A stretch of 64,000 nucleotides of DNA from Mytilus trossulus (lineage: Eukaryota > Mollusca > Bivalvia > Mytilida > Mytilidae): NCBI RefSeq assembly GCF_036588685.1, contig NC_086381.1:49041431-49105430 (forward strand). Reading direction: 5' to 3'. This document shows positions 53,671 to 64,000 of the stretch, piece after piece. Under the pieces are notes generated by a model. The model was given only the letters and a program-made list of their open reading frames with translations, did not search any database and was not told the DNA's origin. Made by a program: the position numbers and the translations under genes. How positions within the stretch are numbered: the stretch's first letter is position 1; each line of letters opens with the position of its first letter.

Positions 53671-54279
53671 TTAAGAACTTGTATTTTGCCAAAAGATGCA
53701 TACTAGTGAATGAAAGTGGTGCAGTTCATTTTGCTTTGGTATATAGAATTGAATTACAATTGTTCATGTTATTGGAATGCTTATAAAAATAAGGAGATGT
53801 GGTACAATGTATATGATATTTAGTGAGTTTATCAAGCAAAAGTGAATAAGAAATAGGTATAAGCAGTTACAGGTACTACTGTACAATCTCAAACAATGAG
53901 AAAAACTCATACCGTAAAGAGAATTTCATATTTACAAGTAAGTTTTGTTTTTGCGTTGAATAATTTTCTTCTATTGTTTTAATTGCAAATATGGGAAGTG
54001 GTTAAAATGCTAATGAGACAACTGTTATGGCCACAGAGTCTTAATTGAAAACTTCTTTTTCATTCATACCGGTAGATTTTGCCTGGAGTTAGAAACATAT
54101 CTGCCAACTTTTCAAAATGCACATGGGGGTTTTACGTGAAAGATGGTCCATATAGTCATACAAAACCTTCAAGGGGGCCTTCAAATGGAAGCAGGACAAG
54201 TTGCCCCACTGGCTAATCGCCCCACTTTTTAAAAAACCGCTGATTTATCAAATCGCCCCACATGTACATGTGAAATTGG

Positions 54280-54730
54280 TTAAATCATGTTTAATATTAC
54301 TCCTGCCAACTCGCCCTACTTATAAAAAAACGGTAATATTTAGATTAATATATATACAATTATAAATAAAAACTCGCACCACTTTAATGATAACTAATCT
54401 TCACAGAATACAAACAAACCGAAAATTAATTTAATTACTATTATTGATATATACTGAAATTATAATATAAAAAAAAAACTGATTGTTGAAGAATAACTGT
54501 AAGTTTTGAACATTTGAAGCTTAGTTATTTGCATAACAATTGAAAAGAAACCAGTTAAATGTATCAAAATGCAATATAAGGAATTTAACTTATATTCAAT
54601 GGAATAACATCTTTTTCCATAAGTGGGGCGAGTTGGCATTACTAAATTCATCCTGGTTAATAATATATTTATCTAGATATCACCCATTTCCATTAGGTGG
54701 GACCAGTTGGCAGGAGTAATATTAACGGGA
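54280..54730. mobile_element. MITE-like element with 'taatattactcctgccaactcg' ends
   Basis: 'tttaatattactcctgccaactcg' (about 54290-54313) is the inverted copy of 'gttggcaggagtaatattaa' (about 54706-54725). A second 'gtggggcgagttggcattac' lies inside at about 54624, and 'tcgccccac' strings lead up to the left end. Confidence 0.65.
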
Positions 54731-54784
54731 TTTAACACAGTTCACAAGTAATGCATAAAGTATTAGATAAATAGACCAAAACTA

Positions 54785-55470
54785 AAAAACTTAACTTTGA
54801 CCACTAAACCATGAAAATGAGGTCAGGGTCAGATGACACCTGTCAGCTAGACATGTACACCTTACAATCATTCCATACACCAATTATAGTAGACCTATTG
54901 CATATAGTATAAGAAAAACAGACCAAAACACAAAAACTTAACTATAACCACTGAACCATGAAAATGAGGTCAAGGTCAGATGACACCTGCCAGTTGGACA
55001 TGTACACCTAACAGTCCTTCCATACACTGAATATACTAGACCTATTGCTTATAGTATCTAAGATATGGACTTGACCACGAAAACTTAACCTTGTTCGCTG
55101 ATCCATGAAATGAGGTCGAGGTCAAGTGAAAACTGTCTGACAGACATAGGGACCTTGCAAGGTACGCACATAACAAATATAGTTATCCAATTACTTATAA
55201 TAAGAGAGAATTTAACATTACAAAAAATCTTAACTTTTTTTTCAAGTAGTCATTGAACCATGAAAATGAGATCAAGGACATTGGACATGTGACTGACGGA
55301 AAGTTCGTAACATGAGGCATCTATATACAAAGTATGAAGCATCCAGGTCTTCTATCTTCTAAAATATAAAGCTTTTAAGAAGTGAGCTAACACCGCCGCC
55401 GCCGCCGGATCACTATCCCTATGTCGAGCTTTCTGCAACAAAAGTTGCAGGCTCGACAAAAATGAAATAA
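54785..55470. repeat. Molluscan dispersed repeat ('aaccatgaaaatgaggtcaaggtcaga')
   Basis: Three or four tandem sub-units of about 150-180 bp, each with 'accatgaaaatgaggtcaag' and 'gacacctgccag'. It ends with (CCG)n and 'gtcgagctttctgcaacaaaa' at 55390-55460. A familiar non-coding repeat of bivalve genomes. Confidence 0.85.
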
Positions 55471-55669
55471 AAACATGAGGTCACCGTTCATTTACGCTCA
55501 CAATCTGCCTTTGGAAGAAGCATTACATTTTTGTCACTGTCCTTTTGTTTTCTGTTGAACTAATAGGAGAAATAGCGGTAATATCGAAATAAAAAAGAAC
55601 TAAATTACAGAAATCGCTTATATTTTACAATTATTTATTTGATGTACAGCTTATTCGAAAACAACAATA

Positions 55670-56960
55670 ACTAGAGGCTCTAAAGAGCCTGTGTCGCTCA
55701 CCTTGGTGTATGTTAATATTAAACATTGGACACAGATGGATTTATGACAAAATTGTGTCTTGGTGATGGTGATGTGTTTGTAGATCTTACTTTACTTAAC
55801 ATTTTTGCTGCTTACAATTATCTCTATCTATAACAGTAATTTCTGTGGAAAATGTTAGTGAAAATCTACAAACTTTAGGAAAATTGTTAAAATTTACTAT
55901 GAAGGGCAATAACTCCTTAGGGAGTCAATTGACTATTTTGTCATGTTGACTTATCTTAAGTTCTTACTTTGCTGTACATTATTGCTGTTTACAGTTTATC
56001 TCTATCTATAATAATATTCAAGATAATAACAAAAAAACAGCAAACTTTCCTCAAAATTACCAATTCAAAGGCAGCAACCTAACAACCGATGATCCAATTC
56101 ATCTGAAAATTACAGGGCAGATAGATCTTGACCTGATAAACAATTTTACCCCCATGTCAGATTGCTCTAAATGCTTTGGTTTTGGTGTTATAAGCCAAAA
56201 ACTGCATTTTACTCCCATGTTCTATTTTTTGCCAAGGCAGCCATCTTGGTTGGTTGGCCGGGTCACCAGACACAATTTTTTAACTAGATACCCCAATGAT
56301 GATTGTGGCCAAGTTTCAATTAATTTGGCCCAGTAGTTTCAAAGGAGAAGATTTTTCTAAAAGATAACTAAGATTTACGAAAAATTGTTAAAAAATGACT
56401 ATAAAGGGCAATTACTCCTAAAGTGGTCAACTAACCATTTTGGTCATGTTGACTTATTTGTAGATCTTACTTTGCTTAACATTATTGCTGTTTACAGTTT
56501 ATCTCTATCTATAAGAATATTCAAGATAATAACCAAAAACAGTAAAATTTCCTTAAAATTACCAATTCAGGGGCAGCAACCTAACAACAGAATGTCAGAT
56601 TCATCTGAAAATTTCAGGGCAGATAGATCTTAACCTGATAAACAATTTTATACCTTGTCAGATTTGCGTTAAATGCTTTGGTTTTTGAGTTATAAGCCAA
56701 AAACTGCATTTTACCCCTATGTTCTATTTTTAGCCAAGGCGGCCATCTTGGTTAGTTGGCCGGGTCACCGGACACAATTTTTAAACTAGATACCCCAATG
56801 ATGATTGTGGCCAAGTTTGGTTAAATTTGGCCAAGCAGTTTTAGAGGAGAAGATTTTTGTAAAAGTTAACCCTGGACGCAGGACGACGACGGACGACGGA
56901 CGCTGGACGCCAAGTGATGAGAAAAGCTCACTTGGCCCTTTGGGCCATGTGAGCTAAAAA
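55670..56960. repeat. Bivalve dispersed repeat ('agaggctctaaagagcctgtgtcgctcacctt')
   Basis: Starts with the palindromic 'agaggctctaaagagcct' and ends with 'agctcacttggccctttgggc'. The interior holds two tandem halves of about 490 bp, each with 'tggtcatgttgacttatttg', 'gccatcttggttggttggccg' and 'ataccccaatgatgattgtgg'. The frames at 56154-56336 and 56385-56633 are part of it. A decayed fragment lies at 62805-62905. Confidence 0.9.
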
Positions 56961-56999
56961 ATATAGGTCACCGATGAGTTTAAAAAGATATTTCAATTT

Positions 57000-58120
57000 T
57001 AATGCCAAAAATGGAATTTTTGCACCAAAGGCAAAGGGAGATAACTTTGAGCTTTTTCAATGATATATACATTTTAAAGGTCACCTGGGACCAACACAAA
57101 TTTATTTTTTGGAATGATTTGTGTACCATATGATAAAGTAACAACTACTAAAGATAATAAATAGAATTTGTAATGAAAAATTAAAGTTTAATTTTTTTCT
57201 TAAAATCTTATACCCGCGAGCCTCCTTAAAATTCTATTCAATACGGCTATTACATTTTATTTATTATAACTTCAAGTTAACTTTACTTTTATAAAATACT
57301 TTTTGTGGGTATTTTTGAAATTTTAGTCAAAATATTTACTGAGAATTATTTTCTTTGAATATAACAAACAGAGGCTCAGCTTAGTTAATGACCAATTGTC
57401 AAAATGGTTCAACGATTGATTGAAAAGCAAACCAATAAGTGTTCTATAACAATGCTCATCTATCTTTTGCTTAAGGGGGGTCCCAGGACATCCTGATAAT
57501 CTGTCAAGCAAAAGCAAAGTGAATAAGTAAATTCAAGATTTTAGTCAGTACAATTTTGTGGGAAAGTTAACCGTTTAAATGCTTTGTATACATGACGAAA
57601 TCATCGGATATCAGTAAATTTCCCCCAAAATTACACCGATCATATTATTTTTATTTGACTGTACTTCTTGTAGCTGCTCGTGATTGACTGAATACCAGGA
57701 TTTCAATATCACAGAGAAGGTAACCTGTTGAATAGTTGTAGCACCCCCGAGTCAAAAATCTGTAACATTCAATAGGTCCATTGGCATTACTCAAACAATC
57801 GGTACGAAACACAAAAAACAACTGACATTAAAATAACAGACCCAAAGTTCTAACATAAAGAGTACTTGCAGTTGCTGAAGGTAGTTTAAAGTTTTTTTAC
57901 AATACATAAATATATCATGGTCTCCCATACTTAAACATTAGTTAGTACACATTCAATGAATTTAAAGAGAACATCGTCGGAGTGATTGTATATAGCTGAG
58001 TGAAACTGAAAAATAAAAATCTGAAAAGGATAAGTATTGCTGTGTGTATAAGATTTATTCAAAGTAAGGTCATGTTGGTAAGTTTCTGCAGTAAACATAA
58101 TAAAATTGAGAATGGAAATG
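57000..58120. other. Intergenic stretch without gene
   Basis: It contains a short common fragment ('ggcaaagggagataactttga', 57030) and otherwise plain AT-rich sequence. No exon seen on either strand. Confidence 0.55.
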
Positions 58121-58124
58121 GGGA

Positions 58125-58400
58125 ATGTGTCAAAGAGACAACAACCCGACCCAAAAACAACAGCAGAAGGTCACCAACAGGTCTTCAATGTAGCGAGAAA
58201 TTCCCGCACCCGGAGGCGTCATTCAGCTGGCCCCTAAACAAATATATACTAGTTCAGTGATAATGAACGCCATACTAATTTCCAAATTGTACACAAGAAA
58301 CTAAAAATTAAATAATACAAGACTAACAAAGGCCAGAGGCTCCTGACTTGGGACAGGCGCAAAAATGCGGCGGGGTTAAACATGTTTAAATTTGAAGCTA
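58125..58400. repeat. Mussel dispersed repeat ('gacaacaacccgacc...caacagcagaaggtcacc')
   Basis: 'gagacaacaacccgac', 'cagcagaaggtcaccaacagg', 'gaaattcccgcacccggagg' and 'ctcctgacttgggacaggcgc' identify an abundant mussel repeat. The same block in the other orientation ends the window at 63905-64000. Confidence 0.88.
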
Positions 58401-59290
58401 TAATCATCTCATAACAGTTCTAATAAGTATATCTAGCACGTTTCCTTTTCATCACAGAAGTACTTTTACATAAGATTAAATGAAGTTTGAACAGGTATCT
58501 TTTGTAGTTTAGAAAGCTAATACATAGCAGGTACTTTAATATTTTCAGAAGAGCCCTTACGGTCAGCTTTGGTAGTGACATAATTATTCACTATTACACT
58601 CTCTGTGAAGTGTACTGTCATGAATGTAGATTAATGTATAACTTCATCCATGAGTGCAGAATAAATAATTACTTTTTTGTAATAAAATAGAATTGAAACA
58701 CTTAGAACAGTAAAAGAAGACACAGATAATCACAACACAGAGTCCCCAAAGAGAATCAAAACATATTGAACTGTCACCAAAGACATATACAACATAAAAG
58801 TACAGTCAAAAGGAAAACTTGACCTACAATTGTTTAAGTTTTTAAACTTTGTGACATGGATGGAGAGTTGTCTCATTGGCACTCATACCACATCTTACTT
58901 ATATTAAAGCAACATCTCTGCAAAACCATTTATTTTTATTTTAAAACATAATATTGTATATATACATATATCACTAATGAAATATAAACTGTGAATCAAT
59001 ATTTCTATGAAAAAAAGTTGTGTACGTTAAATGATTTTTATTAATTTTTGTTTCCATTTTTTAAGGGACAGACCCATTTCAAGCCAAATCAATCTTTAAG
59101 AAAATAATCAGTGTGTGACAAAACAGACATTCATGTGATAAAGATTTGAAATAAACTGTATTGTTTAGCAGATTGAGAATATTTTCATTGAAATGTTAAA
59201 ATAAAACGTAGCAGTGATTTTACTTAGAGTAGGTATGTCCCTTTGTTTTAGATTATCGTCATAAAACAGTTATCAATTAAAGAACCTTTG

Positions 59291-60003
59291 TGAGCACGCT
59301 CACATACCCCACGTCTTCATATTGTCACTGGAGAAACAAAATCTCAACTAAATTTAGTATGTCCTTATTATCTGAAAAGGTTTCGTGAAATTCTGTTATG
59401 TGGTTTGAGAGGAGTTGTGATGACAAACTGTTGCAGTAGTACATTAAAGTAAATAAGTTCAAAGGGGCGTAACTCCTAGAAAAAAAATTGAATCGCAATT
59501 TCCCGTCGATATGCACAACTACATAGTATGTCCTTATTATCTGAAAAGGTTTCGTGAAATTCTGTTGTGTGGTTTGAGAGGAGTTGCGATGACAAACTGT
59601 TGCAGTAGTACATTAAAGTAAATAAGTTCAAAGGGGCGTAACTCCTAAAAAAAAAATTGAATCGCAATTTCCCGTCGATATGCACAACTACATAGTATGT
59701 CCTTATTATCTAAAAAGGTTTCGTGAAATTCTGTTGTGTGGTTTGAGAGGAGTTGTGTTGAAAAACTGTTGTAGTAGTACATTACAATAAATAAGTTCAA
59801 AGGGGCGTAACTCCTAGAAAAAAAATTGAATCGCAATTTCCGGTCGATATGCACAACCACATAGTATGTCCTTATTATCTGAAAAGGTTTCGTGAAATTC
59901 TGTTGAGTGTTTTGAGAGGAGTTGTGATGACAAGAAACACGGACTGACGGACGGACAGGTCAAAAACATTATACTCTCCACAACCTGTTGCGTGGGGTAT
60001 AAT
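59291..60003. repeat. Tandem 158-170-bp repeat between 'catacccca' and 'tggggtat' ends
   Basis: 'tagtatgtccttattatctga' recurs near 59357, 59524, 59693 and 59863; each unit contains 'ggtttcgtgaaattctgtt', 'aaggggcgtaactcct' and 'aatttcccgtcgatatgcac'. Flanks 'gctcacatacccca' and 'tgcgtggggtataata' are inverted. The three related - strand frames here are copies of the repeat. Confidence 0.9.
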
Positions 60004-60976
60004 AAATCATAAGTATTGACTAACGAATAGGGACAATTAGAATGCCTGAAACACGTACATTTATCCTATCTTTATTTAAAGACCCAAGATTTCAAAAGTT
60101 GCATTTTTGAAAAGTTATTATAAACCTTTTAAAAACACTTAACTTTTAACTACAATTAACAAAATACCGGAATTTATAAATAGTTTTCAATATTTTAACA
60201 GAATAAAGTTTAACTGTAAACAGTACATGTATATATATTATAAGCCAAATATCTTTAAGAACAATCTTTAAAAAATTCTTCCGCAGGATGTTTTTGACTT
60301 ATGTTTTAGTGGAAGTTCCAAAGTTAATAAAATAATTACGGCCAAAAGATGAAAGAAATGACAGAAACTATCACTACTTGCAGATTCTGAAATGTTGAAT
60401 CACACTCTGATTCCAAGCATGTTAACACAATAAGGCAAAACAACAAAAATCTGATTCCAGTTAAAATTTGAAATGTTATGTCACTTATAACCATATATAA
60501 GTCAAATAATAGATTATCTACATATAGAATAACAATATTGTACTTTATAAGCACCATTCCACAGACAATTTTCTTGACAATCATAACATAAACACTGTAT
60601 ATTAAATATACATGTGGTAAAGTACATTAGCTTAAGAAATGCATTTGTATCATTGAAAAGTTCTACTAAAGGTATTGAAGAGAAACAAAATAAAAAAAAT
60701 AAACATGAAAACATGTGTACATAATATATATAAATACATAAATATAAGCATACGAATATATTCTACGAACATTGCACAATAATTCGTTATTACATTTGTA
60801 TAATGAGATATATATTAAATATATTATCATTTTATAAATAAAGGAAGACATTCAACAGACATAGAAGAATTAAATAGTTTACAATAGTCTGTTTGTTATT
60901 CTCCAAAACCTTTGTTTTTCCATTGTTTTCCATAAGTACATGATCAATTCACACTTGGTAAAAATCAATATCAACT

Positions 60977-61221
60977 TCAGGTTGGTTCTGACTGATCTCT
61001 ATCTCTGGTTGAATAATAAGGTTCAGCAACATTTCTCAATAAAGGTGAACGTTCATCTCTCTCTATGTGATCTTGATCCGAGGTATTTGGTGCATGTTGG
61101 CGATGTAATCTGCGTAACTTTCTAGGACAGGATGGGAACTCTGGTTTGCCCCGCTCTCTGTAAAATTGTAATCCTGATCCAGTCACAAACAGTACTGTCC
61201 ACACACAAGAAAGGATAATAT
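60977..61221 (-). CDS. TM7SF3: Last exon of TM7SF3-like membrane protein (final TM segment and cytosolic tail)
   Basis: Read on the - strand, the acceptor 'attctttag' lies just above 61221 and the frame runs to a stop at 60977-60979. It begins with a split Asp codon, giving DIILSCVWTVLFVTGSGLQF, the last membrane helix, then YRERGKPEFPSCPRKLRRLH, and a polar tail with DERSPLLRN and SEPT at the end. The order PFQ-x-x-D-I, Trp, G-x-x-L-Q, RERG-x-P-x-FP and a C-terminal dileucine-like R-(S/T)-PLL is what I recall for the C-terminus of animal TM7SF3, a seven-TM protein of the nuclear envelope/ER linked to p53 and the unfolded-protein response in mammals. Not checked by search. 245 nt, phase-1 entry. 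Confidence 0.75.
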
Positions 61222-62067
61222 CTAAAGAATAAACGAAATTCTACACGAATATGTTTATTAATCATATCACACAAGAATAAATGGGGAATGTGTCTATGTA
61301 ACATGGAAGATGCCACCACGTGCATATAACATGATAAAGGGACTTAACCCCTGAAAAGAGAAGCAATCCAAATTTGTACTTGATATGAGTTTTGTGTTAA
61401 TAAGCATTGTGTATGAGTTTCATTACATTTGGTTGAGGCAAACTTGAATTAGAGAAAAAGTTTTTTGTTGGTTCATTACTACATTTTAGTGAGGATCTAT
61501 TATCAGACTTATGGGTATGGCATGTTTCCTATGTTGACGCCTTAAACTTATATTAAATGCAGCATGATAAGCACTTTCCATACATATGGCATTATATCTA
61601 ACATCCCCATTCTGACTTGGTGTGGTTGTGTATTTATATATTTTGCATTTTCATTGATGAAAACATAGATGGGTTACCTTTAAGACTGTTTTACCCTACC
61701 ACACAATCACTATTTCAGGTGTTTGTTCACTAATGAAATTTTACCAAAATGTTAGTCAAAACATGATAAGTGGAAAGTTTTGGTCGAAATGGTACACTTC
61801 CTTGTTTTAGGGGTTTCGTGCCACTGAAACAGTAAAATGAACAAAATAAACTAATTATAGCCTCAAACCTTGCAGCTATCATGATGTATACTGTTAGTAT
61901 TGTGATTTATCAACCAAGGTCCACCATCCTCCACCACCACCACCCCCGACTCTTTGTCTTTTTATAACAAACGAAGCATCACTTAGCTTGATCTCCTCCA
62001 TGTCATTTTCTAATTATTAAAAGTCTAGACGATTGTAGTATTATGGACATAACATCAATATATTTAC

Positions 62068-62230
62068 CTTTAATTTGAAAAGGCCCTGTAACTATGACAT
62101 CCAAGTAACCATCTATGTAAGCATGTCTAAATGTGTTGACAATAATAAATTTCAGGCCAGCTTCTATCCACACATCTATTGTTAAAGTAATCAGAAAACT
62201 TCCAATGAAGGCACAGCACAAAATATTCAA
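62068..62230 (-). CDS. TM7SF3: TM7SF3-like exon: membrane helix, Asn-Arg motif and PFQ
   Basis: On the - strand the acceptor 'ttcaattttcag' and donor 'gtaaat' flank 163 nt; phase-0 entry, phase-1 exit, matching the exons at 63043-63140 and 60977-61221. It encodes LNILCCAFIGSFLITLTIDV, a transmembrane helix ending in Asp, then GLKFIIVNTFRHAYIDGYLD and VTGPFQIK. A helix of the form G-(S/A)-x-x-x-x-x-x-x-D, followed by L-x-(F/Y)-I-(I/V)-(V/L)-N-x-x-R, suits the TM7SF3 family; in other families this arrangement is not one I know. The protein would run through the membrane twice between this exon and the next. Confidence 0.75.
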
Positions 62231-62804
62231 CTGAAAATTGAATACAAAATATGAACATGATTGAAACACCATAGCAACACTTCAACTGTGCTTTAAAGAC
62301 GAGGAATTTAAAAAAAAAAGTGTGTCACAGTGTGTCATTGTGATACATGCAATATTCAAAATATGTTTTAAATCCCATAACTCTCATTAAATGGTCAAAC
62401 CAAAGGATGCAGATGGTATAATTTCTGTTCAATAAAAGTGTAGGATAACAACAGTACAGTATAGGCGCTTTCTGTCAAATGGTCGAAAAGAAGTTGGACT
62501 AACAATAATGAACAAGGTGTTATTGTCACAATGAAAGTCTCAATACTCTGATAAGAATCTTCAGATCATCATTGAGGTATAATATGGTTGAACAACACCA
62601 TTGTCACAAAAAGGTGAAAACCTGTATTTAATATTTTATTTGTATTGACAGTGATTGACATTTCTATCCTAAACATGCTAAACAGGGAATGAAAGAGTTC
62701 TTTACATTTTAAGAAACTTTGCTCCTGTCAGATTTCACATTTCTACACAGATTTTCAAGATATAAGTGACTTCTCAGAATAAACCTCTATTTTCTATTTG
62801 AATC

Positions 62805-62905
62805 ATTGGTGGCCATTTTGGTTGGCAACTGAGTCATCAATAACATTATTAAACTAAATACCCTAAAGGATAATTGGTTACTTTTTATTGATCAACTATA
62901 GATTC
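62805..62905. repeat. Decayed fragment of the 55.7-kb repeat family
   Basis: 'tggtggccattttggttggca...actgagtcatc' and 'attaaactaaataccctaaaggataattgg' follow the text of the 55670-56960 repeat with many changes. It sits in an intron of the TM7SF3-like gene. Confidence 0.65.
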
Positions 62906-63042
62906 AGAGAAGAAGATTGATGTTGGCACTAACCCTTCTTTGACAGATATTTGGAGAGGACGAAATCTACCATCTATTGCAATTAGACCTAAAAGCCATG
63001 AATTTTTTGTAAAATATTTTATCATCTTCTAGGATAACATAC

Positions 63043-63140
63043 CACTCTGGTCCAATATAAAATCAGAACTGGTAATATCAGCACTCCAACTGTAAATGAC
63101 ATGCCATAATTATATCTTGTTGTCCAATACAGTAAGTTAC
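63043..63140 (-). CDS. TM7SF3: TM7SF3-like exon: transmembrane helix (5' exons outside window)
   Basis: On the - strand the acceptor is 'gttttattttag' and the donor is 'gtatgt'. 98 nt, phase-1 entry and phase-0 exit. It reads NLLYWTTRYNYGMSFTVGVL followed by ILPVLILYWTRV: a short loop and a hydrophobic helix. It joins the next exon without a gap, so two membrane helices lie close together. The rest of the gene must lie at higher coordinates; I found no earlier exon between 63141 and 64000. Confidence 0.7.
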
Positions 63141-63904
63141 CTAAAATAAAACAATATGGTAACATTTTATTTTTATTTCTTACATAATTTTTTGAAAGAC
63201 ATTTGTATTTCTTAAAAAACATGGTATTTGAAAGTGACTCAAAATACATATTATCATAAGGCACATTAAATGAGATTGTAGATGAGAAACAGTCTCTAAT
63301 TTACAAACCATGTATTTACTGCAGGGTTTGCAACTTGTGCAGTGTGGATGCAGAAGAATGTCTCCTGCTTGTAGTGTTTGCCATTATTAGGGCTGTTTGC
63401 TTGTCAGGGAACTGTCTGCATCTGATCTTTAACTCTATACTTTAGCCTAACATGGATATATGGTGATTCCTCTTTGTGGAAGAAATTCATACCAACAAAA
63501 AAATGTCTGTTTTAAAATACTACGTACTGTTAGCTGATGCATATTTTTTTCTAGGAATTGTATTTATTCATAAAAATTATCCCTGAACCTTTTGCATCAA
63601 AAATACTATTGCAGGAAATGGTCATTCTGGAACATTTCAATTTGACAGCTTTTTTATCAGGCGTGTTAGGTCATTCAAACTGTTGTTTTTTAGGGTTCCT
63701 TTTTTTATTATTATTAAACAACATCATAAATTTGACTGTTTATAATTAATGGATGCAATATGATTGATACCATGGATACATTAACTTCTTCATAATATCT
63801 GCCAACTGACAAGATTTTGGCAAATCACACATTGGAATTTTCCAGCTTAAATTTTTTTTTTGATTTCAATCCAATAAATTTAAGTATTCTCATTTAAAAA
63901 AAAA

Positions 63905-64000
63905 AGTCCCTAGGAAATATTGCTGAGAATGATCTCGCTACATTGAAGATCTGTTGGTGACCTTCTGCTGTTGTTTTTTTATTTGGTCGGGTTGTTGTCT
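63905..64000. repeat. Mussel dispersed repeat, reverse copy running off the window
   Basis: 'cgctacattgaagatctgttg', 'gtgaccttctgctgttg' and 'ggtcgggttgttgtct' are the reverse complement of 58130-58200. The stretch 63141-63905 has no exon I can support. Confidence 0.88.

Larger units (their letters stand above)
51684..57229. mobile_element. Possible TTAA-bounded segment with 14-bp inverted ends
   Basis: The left end is TTAA + 'gggggctcgcaggt' (51684-51701) and the right end is 'acccgcgagcctcc' + TTAA (57212-57229): inverted copies with two mismatches. TTAA plus short inverted ends is the mark of piggyBac-type elements. No transposase frame lies between and the interior is a mix of other repeats, so this may be two solo ends or chance. 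Confidence 0.3.

Noticed and set aside
56154..56633. Two frames of 60-82 codons
   Set aside because: Part of the well-known bivalve repeat starting 'agaggctctaaagagcct'; the tandem halves do not keep a common frame.
59325..59860. Three overlapping - strand frames with near-identical peptides
   Set aside because: They are successive copies of a tandem non-coding repeat.
1..64000. CRISPR arrays, operons, ribosome binding sites, rRNA or tRNA genes
   Set aside because: The sequence is eukaryotic. The tandem arrays present lack CRISPR repeat-spacer structure, and I saw no tRNA cloverleaf or rRNA stretch by eye.

Overview
The window looks like nuclear DNA of a marine bivalve, most likely a mussel (Mytilus or a close relative). 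It is very AT-rich, its genes are split into short exons with GT-AG introns, and it is packed with dispersed repeats that I recognise as typical of mussel genomes. These include the block ending in 'ttggcactcacaccacatctt', the 'gactcatcagtgacgctcgaa' satellite-like unit, the 'agaggctctaaagagcctgtgtcgctcacctt' block and the 'gttttaacgccacttttaagca' block. The species is inferred from these families and was not tested by any search.

From 4.2 to 49.5 kb on the + strand lies one large multi-exon gene, or possibly two adjacent genes. Its exons encode, in order: the C-terminal part of a Rho-like small GTPase (4202-4362, 7843-7918); a death domain (23037-23333) and short linker exons (23794-23849, 30443/30451-30520); a Roc GTPase domain spread over three exons, with Walker A GPFGVGKT, DFAGQ and GTCCDKL (34937-38520); a COR domain exon (44040-45299); a helical exon of unknown type (46251-46707); and two CARD-like exons (47610-47927, 49133-49467, with the stop). 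Splice phases agree at every junction except one, between 23849 and 30443. The start of the GTPase lies left of the window. The predicted product is a Roco-family signalling protein with death-fold modules, a likely innate-immunity or cell-death adaptor.

The introns hold most of the other structure. A 4.8-kb decayed coding element (12.8-17.6 kb) belongs to a repetitive, poorly described protein family seen in many aquatic animals. Its C-terminal half carries what I read as the full motif series of an XPG/FEN-type 5' nuclease. There are several foldback or terminal-inverted-repeat elements (10.8-12.2, 20.7-22.2, 22.2/43.5, 30.6-32.1, 37.8-38.0, 38.6/42.9 and 39.3-41.2 kb). There are also a 6-copy minisatellite (24.9-26.5 kb), a GTTAAC-rich array (24.05-24.45 kb) and local tandem duplications.

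From 49.5 to 60.9 kb there is no coding gene I can support: the 3' untranslated region with a 302-bp tandem duplication, then dispersed repeats, plus one possible two-exon non-coding transcript (52.5-53.7 kb). From 63.1 down to 60.98 kb on the - strand are the last three coding exons of a multi-pass membrane protein that fits TM7SF3. The rest of that gene lies to the right of the window. The two genes are convergent, with their 3' ends facing each other.
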